Shown piece by piece: positions 31,389-43,100 of a DNA stretch of 64,000 nucleotides. Position 1 is the stretch's first letter; each line of letters begins with the position of its first letter. This DNA is from Ornithodoros turicata. Lineage: Eukaryota; Arthropoda; Arachnida; Ixodida; Argasidae. The position numbers and the translations under genes were made by a program. The notes below the pieces were generated by a model. That model ran no database searches. It was not told where the DNA came from and saw only the letters and a program-made list of their open reading frames with translations. Location: positions 50,572,841 through 50,636,840 of the forward strand of contig NC_088206.1 of NCBI RefSeq assembly GCF_037126465.1, read 5' to 3'.

Positions 31389-32777
31389 AAATTATGATAG
31401 CATCGCTTGCGGTGCTGTTTCTGCAACAGCAGACAATGTCCATATACGTGACAACGGCACTAGTTTGTAGACTGGCTCATCGAGGGTGTGGCTAACCAGT
31501 CGCAAGCTGATGTCAGCATTTTATGAACCGTGTCGAGGAACCACTCAAGGCTTGATCCAGTATGGCAGGGAAATCCGACAGGTAAGCTGCAGCTAGACTC
31601 AGAATATATGGGGCCGGTTGGTACATGACTTGGAATGAGGCAACTACACAGGACAAGACAACACACACCAACGTCGAACCTGCAGCTCCTTGACGTACGA
31701 GCATACTCACGTACCCACACAACCACCTTCACATTGGCAGACCAAACGTCACAGGAAATTGAGACAGCAGCTGAAGTCAGCATAAACACTTCATCGACTA
31801 CCGGGCGTTACTTCTTCCCATTGGATACATGTGCCAGATGCCTCCTCACCAGGCTCTCGATCATATGCTGAGTAGGGCAGCATGCTGCAGACTGACCTAC
31901 AGAGCTGCTGTGCTCTTCAGAATAGATAGTGCAACGAACAGTAAGCACTGTTCGAAACCATAGTGTGCAAACATCAACCGTCCTCCCTAGAGTTGCCATC
32001 ACAGCACTACCACCAGCCCCTTCCACAATGACATGACAATGCAAGCCGACCTTATGAATGCACATCTCCACCCAGTTCGCCGAAAAGAAAGCCGCACAAA
32101 CGGGAACGACGATCAATACCGTTTGCCCCCTACAAACTCATACTGATTGCAGATACCAAACACGAGTCGTTGACACAGTCCAAATACTAAGAAAATGCAT
32201 GTTCTCCTTTTAGTCCACGGGCATTCGCTTGAGAAAAATCCATTAAGTGTACAACCACCGTCACACTTAACCGAAACATGCGAGCACATGGCCCGCTCAG
32301 TAGCCAGTGCCGCCGAGCATTGGCCTCTGGGTAGACTATATTGGTGACATAGGTCCAGGATTTGGCTATGCCATACACTGCATTACGATGGACGCTCGGC
32401 ATGCTCGGTTGGGCAGTTGTTGCATCTACAATCGGTCCCTGCTTCGCTACCGTTTCATGTTGCATTACCACGTTGTGACCTAGTCTCAAACCCAGCAGCC
32501 AATGCTCTGCTGGTCACTGGAGTCTGCGCAAGAGACATGTTACGGTTAGGTCTGTCGGCGACTGCGCGTGGCCATCAGAGCCCTGTCAACCTCATCAATA
32601 ATAATTCACCTAACCTATCAATTGACTTCAATTTGAAAACTTATCACTGGATTCATGTTGTAGGTGATTGATAAATATTGCAAGTAGATGAAAGAAGGCA
32701 CAAAAAATGGCAGAATTTGGCATTCAAACACTATTTTTGTTCAGTAGGGCGGCTTACTGGGCTAGTTGGTACATATA

Positions 32778-33078
32778 CGAGAGGTGTTCAAGTCAAACCG
32801 GGTCTTTCTGTCTCCTGAGTGTACAAATGGCTCGCGCTACTTCTTTTTCGTCATTTTCACAAGCGACAGGCCTCCGCGTTCACCACCTGTCCAATCATGG
32901 CTGCTATGCGCCGGTAAGGATTTCTACGTTGCTGGCATCCAAGCCCTCGTGAAATGCTGGGACAAGTGCATTACTGCAGCTGGAGATTACGTTGAAAAAT
33001 AAAACTAATTTCTCACCTGCAAGTTCATTTTACTTTTGCGAAAAATGAAAAGTCCCGGTTTGACTTGAACACCCCTCG
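32778..33078. mobile_element. Internally deleted mariner (301 bp)
   Basis: The ends CGAGAGGTGTTCAAGTCAAA and its inverse ending GAACACCCCTCG are flanked by TA on both sides (32776-32777, 33079-33080). Both subterminal parts match the larger mariner at 46371-47588, in opposite orientation, and the whole transposase centre is missing. Confidence 0.88.
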
Positions 33079-34919
33079 TATATACTGAAATTGGAATTGG
33101 CTACCTGGAAGAGAGGCTTTGAATTTATTGCTGTGTGAGTTGCTCAGCGTTGCACTACACTCAATATTTAGTCATACTTACTCCAAATCACCTGTTCTTA
33201 GAGATTTATTCATTAGCTTGGACCACACACTTATGAGTTCACGTCATGTATGTATGCCTTTATTTCATATCATATGTACTTTTAGTGTATTTGCCATTTT
33301 AGGTCCACATTGTTCTTCTAACCTCGCAACCATGGTGTACTCCCAACCCTATACAATCTGCTATTTCCCTATTCTGGAGCACACAAAATCTGAACTTACT
33401 GAATTGGGCCGGGCAGTGAAGGAGAGGGAAGGGGCCCTTCTCCCCTTAGGATTGTTGCAAAGTCAATAAGACAATCAGTGCAACATGCTATTGGGATGCT
33501 ACAGGAAAGTTGGATGACTGGGCTGTGCAGTAACATGTCAAAGGTGGTTCTTACGCATTACCAAGAGGTGGGGGTACCGTCGTGTGAAGATTCCTATTTT
33601 ATATTTCTGCCATAAAGCAGCCAACAAGATTAACTATGAAGTATTACATGCAAGCGATGTCAGAACAGGAGAAGGGAGGGACGAATCTATGTACAAACTC
33701 TTTTCCATTTGCAGAAAAGAAAAAAAAGCTGCAAATTCGAAAATCCCTACTAAGCATGAATAATTCTATTAAAGGGTTTTGCAGCACCCTGAGGGACCCT
33801 GAGGGCCAAATTACCAAATGTTGACCCCTGCACTGAAATGGGTAATGAGAAATATTAGCTTTTAACTTAACAAATAAGCTGAACCCAAAATGAGAAAAAG
33901 AAGAAAAGAGAAAGAAAGAAACAAACAAACAGTATGTCATCGAGAAATGTTGTCTTTAAATCACTAACTTTTCTTGCACTTGCTATGCTAACAGGAATAG
34001 CATATGCTATTCCTGCTTTTCAAAGTGGTGTACTTTATTTTTGCAATCAAGACTAGCCACTTCTTTCTGTTAGTTATGAGGATTAATTAAACAATACTGT
34101 TACTAAAGGTATGAACCGCCAACTGCTTTTGTGAGTGGCGATATTCTCGCTAATGAGTAGAGTCTCGCTTGCATTGATTTCTTTGTCCCGGTTTAATATG
34201 TCAGAGATAGCCTCGACAAAATAACTGAAAGCTATCAAAGCAACTAGTAAAGCAACGATTCTTTAGAAATTCAGTGCCAGTGCAGAGAATGGCGATCTCT
34301 GCAAGAAATCTGCATTGTGGAGGTCTGCTATTTAAACCATGCTGAAATAAAACAAGGAGAGTGTCAGGGAGGCAATGGGTTTGAATGTGACTGCCAAGCT
34401 CGGAGTGGCAAGCCACGTGAACTGACGTCGGAGAAGCCCACCTCAAGTGGATTCTAAGCGCAAGGATGGTGATCATTATAGCAGTAGGCTACTTGCAAAA
34501 GTTGTATTTTGGGTTTCTATGACAGATTTTGAAATCTTCACAAACCTCGAGGGCACAATTACTGTATTACACTGCTATAGCAGTCCCAAGGGTGGGCAGT
34601 AATACTATTTTTTTGTATTATAATACTAATACATAATACTTCCCAAAAAACTTGTCTTATAATACTACTAGCAGAAATACTCTTTGGAAATGTGTATTCT
34701 AATACTAATACTGTATTATAATACATTATGGTAATAAATAAATACATCAGTTTTTCGAAAAGCCCAGGGAGTACACAATATCTGTCTCACAATTTACAGT
34801 GCCTGTTGTATGAAACAATAGATCCATTACTGCCTATTTGGCTTGAATAATACCATTTTCTCAAATTCAACCATCAAGTGCTCTCCTGCAGCAAGGAACG
34901 TCTTGTGGCATATTCAATA

Positions 34920-35165
34920 TTACCAGTTCGCGTGGTGTTACAGTTAGGGTGATCGCTTTCCTCGCCAAGACTAGCAGGTGACGTGGGTTTGAGTCCGAGT
35001 TTGAAGTTTTCCCTGGGTTTTCCGAAGACTTTGCAGACGAATATCTGCACAGTTACCCCTGACCTGGCCCACGACAGACACTCCCCCTTCCCCCTGTCTG
35101 CCTCTCCTTCCTGCTGTCCTCTCTCCATCTGTCCATGCCTGTACGCCATTCATAGCCGCAGTTGC
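34920..35165 (+). mobile_element. tRNA-derived SINE-like segment
   Basis: GGTTTGAGTCCGA at 34986-34998 resembles a Pol III B box. It is followed by TTTTCCCTGGGTTTTCCGAA and a C/T-rich 3' part. No clean A box, poly-A tail or target duplication could be fixed. Confidence 0.5.
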
Positions 35166-35681
35166 TTTGCAACGTTAACAGGAAACTTGAGAGGAAAGAA
35201 ATGACACTCGGCCTTGCAAGTTGTGCCCCGGTTCCTTATGAACCGCCACGAAAAATTTACTCTTTCATTTATCACTTTCCACAGTGGAAGTGACAGCAAA
35301 AATGAGGTATTAGACGAGCAGGTCACCAGTGGCAAGCTTGATACGTTCACAAAGGATGTATGTAAGACTCCTGACAAGATACTTATCTTCATGTCAACTA
35401 GTGTGCCAAGTTGTGAAAAGACAGAGGAGGAAATAGTGTAGTGCGAAGATGCAATGACATAGACATAGAGCTAGGAACACTTCTGACTGTTCCTTTCTTT
35501 CCGGGGAATTTTATGACCAGAGAGGGTACACTGACTAGTCGCCAGAGGAGTAGGTGTTCAAAGAGCGGATGACCTAAAACATGTGGTGTGCTGACCCGCC
35601 TGGGCAGATTATCACCGTGCTGATAGCGCATACAGGGTGAATGAACACGTCAAAATCCAAGAAGTATTACTGGAGTACTAT

Positions 35682-36065
35682 AATTAGGGTTCCGCGTTTT
35701 CAGTTTTAATCGAAAAACACTGAATACAGAGGGACATTCCAGGAACGATGACAGAAATAAATTGTTGCACATGCCCAGCAAGTTGTTGATGCAAATTAGA
35801 AAACAATTCAGAAACAAGATATGGTTGTGAAAAATGTTTGTTTACTTTTTCGTTAGCCATAAAACGCCACCGCAGCGAACAACGCCATGTTGAATGAGCG
35901 TCATGTAGAAATTACATTGTGATTTCCATTCGCCGAAAACTGGGTAAACCATGTACACGACAGGAAAAAATCGAAAAACGCCGATTTCGTGAATATCAAT
36001 AAACACCGAAAAACATACGCCAAATCTGCCCAAAAATAAAAACCGAAAGTGCGGAACCCTAATTA
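35682..36065. mobile_element. Nested TIR element, AATTAGGGTTCCGC ends
   Basis: TAATTAGGGTTCCGC at the left and GCGGAACCCTAATTA at the right are exact inverses. It sits within TAATAC repeats of the hAT-type element, so it inserted later. Related AGGGTTCCGACTTTTC-type sequence is seen at 37410-37620 and 41219. Confidence 0.7.
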
Positions 36066-37708
36066 TAATACTTGTAATACGCATTTTTGCGTACTGTAAT
36101 ATGTACGTAATACAAACACTTTTCAGAAACCTGTATTATAATATGTAATACAAATGCAAAAAGGTATTACAGTAATACTATTATAATACAAAGTAATGTA
36201 ATACGTGCCCAGTCCTGAGCAGACCACGATTAAAGTCCCCCTGCAATAAAAGTGTATGTTGTGCGTTCGCAATGTCACACGTTGAATCTACAGCTTGCCT
36301 GTTTATGCGCTATTCTAAAGGTAACATCATGACAAACTTCTACTCTTCTTGCGTGACACAGGAGTTTGTTGAAAGCGGGCTCGACTGTACGAAAGAGCAG
36401 TGCAACGGTGGAAAACAGGTAATGTTGTGAGACTTTTGGAGGCTTCTCCTACCTCTACTTTTGGCTAGGGCATGTGTTGGGTTCAGTACACCTGCAGACA
36501 CATTCATCATGAAAGATAAATTGACTGTATACTGTGACTGCCTTTGTGCAACCGTAATAGTCTAGCACAATTACACTGCTATCGCAGACATTAACACATT
36601 TGGTCCCAGAGTTTCCTTGCCTTCCATAATCCAAATGCCATGATGGCTATTGACCATACCATTCCATACATAAATATGTACGGTATTTATCCGCATATAA
36701 TGTGAAGTGGAATTTTTGCATTTTTGTCCAAAGTTTACAACTGCATGTGCCAGGCAGACGCACCAACATGAAATGTGAACACCGTGAAATGCTTTCATGA
36801 TTAAAGAAGTCATGTCAAGAAGAAGGCAGCATCTAAATGCTATGGTAGCCGTTGCAGCACTGACGTGTACTCAACGTTTCAGTATTTTGTTCTTTGATGA
36901 CGCCAAACATTAAACTCACAACACGAAAGTGCCTTGAAAGGATCTAGTTTGCATAACACTGATACCTTTTCAATATGAAGAAGGCGGGAATTTCAAAGTA
37001 AGTGGAGGCTCGTGATACCTATTGCCAGTGTTAAATTACAAAGCTACGCATGAGGAGAGATTAGATTTCAGTTGTATAAATTACCTGCCTAGACTCTGGA
37101 GTCTACCACTTTTCCTTTAACACGTGATAGGAAAAACCTCATTGCAATTTTTTTCAGGCCATTTAAACGAACAAACAAACAGTGAGGTATGCTATGAATT
37201 ACACTATGCCGACATTGCCCTCTTGGCAACATGCCTTGTGCAGCGAGGGGGGGGGGGGGGGGGGGGGGCTGAATGGGCTTAATGGTTTTCTGGATTTTCT
37301 ATTTTTGCCAGAAGAAGAACAGACTCTGTTCGAAATAGCAGCAGCTGAAGTCCTGAGGCTCTTCCATTAAGATATAACCGGCATGTTGGCTGGGGGCATG
37401 ATCTAGTTATGATTAGGGTACAGACTTTCGGTATTCATTTGGCAATGGTCAGGATATGTTTGCCAAAGTTTTCAATTTCTGAAAAATTCGACTTTTTCGG
37501 AGAGGTGACTTTTGGAGAACCCCCGAAAAACACAAAAGTTTTCAGAAATTGAGGGCACTCGTGGGCGCCTCCAGATTTTTGCCAAATGCAAACACCGCAA
37601 AGTCGGAACCCCAGTTACGATGCTGTCACAATGTGCCTGTGTTTCACCTAATGTTGAACAGTGTATGGCATAGCGCATTCATGTAAGGACGCAGACACGT
37701 AGAAGGTA

Positions 37709-39951
37709 CAGTCGCCGACCGATTTTTCCAACTTTTAGGAACCACAAAATCGGTCCAAATTTTTAGTGAAGGACATAAATCCACTTTATTTCCAAAGTTT
37801 TCACTCTGAACATTCAAAGTGCCCCTAAAAAAGGATCTATATGTGTCTGCGTTGCTGCACGAACGCCTAACAATCTATCGTGACAAATTTCAGTGAGTGC
37901 ACCATCAGTGTAGTCACAACAGCAAGGACTGCCATTGTGGACGGGTGTGCATCAATGACATCCTCCTCACTGCCATTGTTTTTACCTTTTTTCTCTCTTG
38001 TTGTCGGTGCCAAAGATGACGTTAATGCTAAAGCTGCTGAAGTGTCAAACGGCAATGCCACATTAATCTCAATCATCGATGAGTGCATCTTCGCCTCTTT
38101 AAAACGCGTCTACCATAGTAACGTCATCGACATCCTCACTTGAAGCTGAGGTCGGCATTTCAGTATTCCTGATACTCAAAGATACTCGCAGCCGAAGACA
38201 CGACACATGTATTGAAATATACTGCCTTTGACCGTGTACAATGCAAGGCTTTTACCTTGAAAAATGAGCATTTAAATACGGGGTCGTATTATATGCGGGC
38301 TTGCATTACAGTCATGTCTCGCTTATCCGGAGTTCATATATCCAGAAAACTCGTTATCCTTACTACATTACCGGGAACAAACCTGCTACCATTAGATTTT
38401 GTCTCAGTTATCCAGAATTTGTTATCCGTATCCAGACAGCAAAAGCGGGAACCAATCTTCCAGGGCCTAGGTCATTCTGATATGCTTATCCGGAAAAGTG
38501 TCAACGTTCTCTGTCCCTGGCATGTGCTGTGTTCGCGTTATTCCGGAAAAGGCTCACATCTCACTGGGGCATTCTGTACTGATTGACTCCCCTTTCTTGA
38601 GAAGTCACTCCCTTATTGTGTGTGGGCACACGGTAGAGATGGTAGACAATAAGCGGAAAAGGTGCCCTGTATCCACCGGGGGCGAAATCCACACGTGAAT
38701 GTCAATGTCCAGGCCGTCTGAAAGCATTGTCTTAATGCCAAACACATTTGCTTAAACACAAAAACATGTGCGCGGGACCAGGGGCGGATCCAGGGAAGAT
38801 CCTCGGGGGGGGCCCCCACTGAAAAAAAGAAAGACGGGGGGGGGGGGGGGGGGGGGGTCGCTATGTAGCAGGAAAATCTGCCGGAATGGGGGGTAGAGGT
38901 ATGTCTCGGGGGGAGGGCCCGGGCCCCCAGGGCCCCCCCCCCCCCCCTGGATCCGCCCCTGCGCGGGACCAACTTTCTGAGACGTTACCCTTCCTTGAAC
39001 AGCAGGGTGACGCAGTGGGTGCCGTGGCTGTGACCAAAATTCTGTCACATGCGTGCCTACTAATTTCAAGCAGTTCGCTTTGCATGAATTTATTCAAAGA
39101 TCGATCCTTGTCAGACAAGCGATAGCATCGTCGAAAACATGTTAAAGCAGCACAGCGGCGAGCGGTGACACATGACGTTTTTGCTCAATACAAAACATTG
39201 GGAAAGTGTTTGCATCCAAGTATCTGCAGTTGTAACTATTCTCGTAGAAGAATGCAAAAATCCTGCATCGCATTATTCATGGTTTTGCGGTAGCTTTCCT
39301 CCCGTGGGACAGTGAAAATGTATCTTCGCATTATACGTGGGTTGCCATTAAATAGGGTAAGTTCTCGCAACACATCTGAAGTAGAGCGTTTTGTTTTGGT
39401 TGCTCCCAAACAAGCTCCGCCTTCCCCCATGCATGCACTGCGCTTCTTCAGGCTTGTGTTAGTTTTCGTAATTTTAAAGGGTTTATTTTGTTTTATGCCG
39501 AGAGGGCTCGTCAATTTTTCAAGAAGGGTAGGATGCGAGTATGGAAGGAGCGCAAGCGTAGAAGACGACGACTCGAGAAGATGAGCGCATGATAGAACGA
39601 AGTGCAAATGCAAGCCACGCCACCTTGGTGAGTGTAAGTCGTAGAATAAAGAGCCGTTTCCTTCAACGCCTGTTGTTCCCCCAGCCGTAGCCCCCACAGT
39701 CGAGAATGGTAAAAGGCCTTCGTTCCTTCGTGTCGTAAAAGCAGTATGAAATATCAGGCGAAGGAGTACATTTTTCTGGTGCTCGGGAAACTGTAAATCG
39801 CAAAAAACACGCAGGTTTGAAGCGAGATGAGTACGAACAATCAAGCACGTCTTCCGATGAACGGTCCAGATTTTTTGACGCGGAATTACATTAATTATAT
39901 GGGGCACTTGACGGTGCCAACATTTTTGTCCGAATTATCAGTCGGCGACTG
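37709..39951. mobile_element. pogo/Tigger-like DNA transposon, 2.2 kb, degenerate
   Basis: The ends CAGTCGCCGACCGATTTTTC and the inverted CAGTCGCCGACTGATAATTC are flanked by TA (37707-37708 and 39952-39953). The length fits a full element, but frames are broken and I could not recognise a transposase core. It contains a hAT MITE (38779-38961) and a second pogo-like end (CAGTCATGTCTCGCTTATCC at 38310), so it is a composite. Confidence 0.7.
38779..38961. mobile_element. 183-bp hAT-type MITE with perfect 8-bp target duplication
   Basis: CAGGGGCGGATCCAGG at the left and CCTGGATCCGCCCCTG at the right are exact inverses. Both sides carry CGCGGGAC (38771-38778 and 38962-38969). The interior is mainly G and C runs. 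Confidence 0.92.
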
Positions 39952-40029
39952 TATATGGGCAATATTTAGCTGATATGTACTACATTTAGCTGCCAGACAC
40001 CTTATGTAATCAGAACTAAACATCTAGTA

Positions 40030-40146
40030 TTAGGTACTTACTGCAACATTCAAGGCCTCCTGTGCTTTGAAGAAAGGCACAGACTGTGGCATTAACTCAT
40101 CTCTGTAGCTTATTAACTGTTGTCTATCTCGAAGTGACACTAACGT
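40030..40146 (-). CDS. VIPAS39: VIPAS39 last recognised exon
   Basis: Entered in phase 0 after GGTTACAG. It encodes TLVSLRDRQQLISYRDEL and onward to AQEALN, then VAVST and a stop. A strong donor sequence (GCA/GTAAGTAC, exon end 40042) lies just before that stop, and the usual family C-terminal tail is absent, so a further exon at lower coordinates is possible. Confidence 0.85.
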   Translation of the reverse strand, partial: TLVSLRDRQQLISYRDELMPQSVPFFKAQEALNVAVST

Positions 40147-43100
40147 CTGTAACCAAGAAACAAATTAAGTGATGCACCAATTATGGTAGTGGACACATTC
40201 CTTAACTTTACTATTTCTACTGACAATACTACTGATTTATGTTCCCAATCCTTACAAAATCATATTTAGGAACCTGCATGCTCTGTCTGCTGTAATTAGG
40301 AGTAAGTGGTTTCTTAACATGGTTAACATGGTAACAGAACAGAAGAAAACTAAAGCTGTAGAAATTATGATACTTACATCAATGACAACATTGTAGCACT
40401 TGTTCTTCTTCGCAAGTGCCAGTCTTTTGTCTGTATCATCTACAAGCTGCAAGTATTTTTCAAACACCTGCAAGTAGAACATAGTTATGTAAAAATCAAC
40501 CAAATGTACTAACATACTTATAGACTGCTTTTCATACCTCAGGGGGTGCCTTCATTGTCATAAGAACTTGGACGGCTCTGTCAAAACCAATGCAGCATCG
40601 CATTTTTGATTTTCCGAGCCAGGACTTAAAAGGAACGATGAGAGTGGATTAGGATCGCACAAAACCCTGCTCAATTCTCCAAGTAGTCTATTACAGTGTT
40701 TCCCAAACTTTTGGCAGTGACGGACCCCCGGAAGCGATGAGAACCAATTCACGGACCCCCCCCCGGACCCCTCCCACACACACACACACACACCGTCACA
40801 GCCAGTGCATAACCAGCAACCTCGTCAGCTGCTGTGTGCTTTCGATACAGCTTCAGAAACGATTCCGGACTGGTTTCTTCTTCTTGTTTGTATGTGTATG
40901 ACGCGGACAAACGTGCGTTGCAGGACTTTTCTATCAGAAATTAGAAGCTAGCCGTTGAAGCATGCTTGTAGCAATTTTGGAAGTTCTGGGTTTTTGGAAG
41001 TTCTGGGTGTTTGGAAGTTCTGGGTGTTTGGAAATCGGGCAGCATGTAGGAGCGCGTGTTTGTGGGGACAAAAATCTTAACTGAAATGTGAGAGACGGTC
41101 GCGGACCCCCACGTACACTCTCGCGGACCCCCAGGGGTCCACGGACCACACTTTGGGAAACACTGGTCTATTAGCAATGACCATGTGAAAAATGGTTTGG
41201 CTGAACAGTGTCTTATAACCAGGGTTCCGACTTTTCGAAGTTTTCATTTGCGCTGATCACATACTGTCTTGACACTTTGGTTGACACCACACCACAAGTC
41301 GCCTGATTACACTTCTCTGTTTGTTAGGGCTCGGCATCAACTCTACCCATTCAGATGGTGTTCTTGGAAGTGTGTGAGTGATACCAGAGCTCATGGTGGT
41401 CAAAAAGACTCTTGCACACAGCACAAGTCAGGCACTCATTTTTGCGTGTAAAGACGCATGATATTTGTCGTACACACCTCAACTAAAAGTGAAAAATTTA
41501 TAGAGGGGGCTCGCACTGGTCCTTTAAACAGAAACTGCAAGGAAACTTTTGCTGCTGCTAACTATTAGTGGCTCCCAATTATACAAAGTAAGCATACATA
41601 TCAGTAGTCACCTTGCTCTGGAATAAATTGTCAATCTCCTTCCAATGACGAATCTGAGCAAGAGCAGTCAACGCTGTCCACATGTATTGTTTCTCAGTAA
41701 GCTGCAAAGAAGTGGGTGTCATATTGGAGCAAAAGGGTAAAAAAAAGGAAAGGGAACATGTTTGCATGTATATAGTACTGTAAAAATATATGAATCTGTA
41801 AGCTGAATAATAACCAAAATTGGATTACACTCGAAAACGAAACCTTAGATCTTTAATACCAGTTAGAATGCTGCAAGCATCAAACTGCACTGATATACCA
41901 ATAAAAATTATGCACTAGATTTTATAGTAATGTTCTACATAGTAGGATATTGCATACAGATACTTTTTCTCAGAGTTATACTAATTTGGAATTTTTTAAT
42001 GGGAAGGCTCATGCGGATGATGAATGCAATATAGTATTTCCTTACTGCATCAAGTGGATACAGCAGTGGTAGCTATTTCTAAAGAAAATAATGTATTATT
42101 GATTGTACTATGATATGTTTCCTGCAGCAAAGCTTGGTGGTAATCTGATTATTTTTTCTGGTGGGTAGCAGATGTTCAAGGGCTCAACAAATGTATAAAT
42201 ATTTTACGTGGTACATATTATGTGCACATTATATTTTGAACACAGAATATTGAGTTAAAGGAAAATTACTCACGCCAAAGAGGTCCTTGATTCCAGAGGG
42301 ATTTGCCACATGGCCCTGATGAAATTTAAGGGGGCACACTTCATTCCACATCACCACTACAGCATAAAGTCAGTGAACTTACCACAGGTTTGTGATAATG
42401 ATACATGCAGCAATAATATAATGTTGTCACTAGTGATGTGCCAACTACGGATGCCGGACGAGGAAATTCTCGCATTAGTAGGTCCTTTCCTTCTTTTTCT
42501 GTCTGTGCATCGCTCTCCTGAAGGCAAAAACAGAAGTTTTCCTCCACAGATCCCTTAAATATATGCGAAGTGTATATGTTACAAATGCTCACACCTCGAT
42601 TGGATCTTGTATTTCGAGCAGTTTTTTCTGCTCCTTTATTAACTCAGTTTGTAGTGCAAGGGATGGTTCAGATTGCAGATGTGACCTTGTCAGAAAAAAA
42701 AGAAAGAAAAATCTGGTTAGGTTGGGGGCAGGGATATTCCCAGGATTTTCATCTAGGAGGGGGGTGCCTCATAGAAGGGGTGTTATGCCCATATCAACAC
42801 ATGCTTAGTCTGTAGCAGTCTTGGAGATACAATGTAATAATGTAGCAAAGAGCAGCAATCAGTCAGTGCTGTGGACACATTTAGATGTAAGGACAGAAAA
42901 ATATGTTAGAATCAATGTCTAACTGACTTTCTAGTACAGGGATAAAGAATATGGTTCGGCTGCCCCAACAGCTCACCGAGTTTTCTTGGTCTGTTTTGGC
43001 AATCTCACACAGTTATACTTACTGCAGGTATGACTCAAGACCACGGGTCCTGCTCTTTGCATCCGATGTCTCCGATATTAGCCTGTACTTAAACATCTGA

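Larger units (their letters stand above)
34587..36217. mobile_element. hAT-type element with TAATAC-rich ends and nested insertions
   Basis: The left end is CAAGGGTGGGCAGTAATAC. The right end reads inverted as CAGGACTGGGCACGTATTAC. The flanking 8-mers AGCAGTCC (34579-34586) and AGCAGACC (36218-36225) match at 7 of 8 positions. Both ends are built of GTATTATAATAC-like units. The centre holds a SINE-like segment (34920-35165) and another TIR element (35682-36065). No transposase was recognised. Confidence 0.72.
27932..40029. other. Repeat-rich intergenic region between the 12-exon gene and VIPAS39
   Basis: No complete gene is supported. It contains the VWA8-like fragment (31206-31388), a deleted mariner (32778-33078), the hAT-type element with nested insertions (34587-36217) and the pogo-like element (37709-39951). 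A 30-bp motif, TTTTCATGATC(G/T)AAGACG and onward, occurs twice (30912 and 31020). Stretches 28000-31000, 31450-32700 and 33100-34500 hold nothing I can name. Confidence 0.6.

Noticed and set aside
35283..35436. Open plus-strand stretch with possible acceptor (SGSDSKNEVLDEQ)
   Set aside because: It lies inside the hAT-type element at 34587-36217 and has no recognised domain.
38613..39069. Pro/Gly-rich frames around 38.8-39.0 kb
   Set aside because: They come from G and C runs inside a 183-bp hAT MITE.
39236..39907. Long minus-strand frame (223 codons) at the end of the pogo-like element
   Set aside because: It has no transposase motif and reads through the terminal repeat region, so it is probably chance or decayed sequence.
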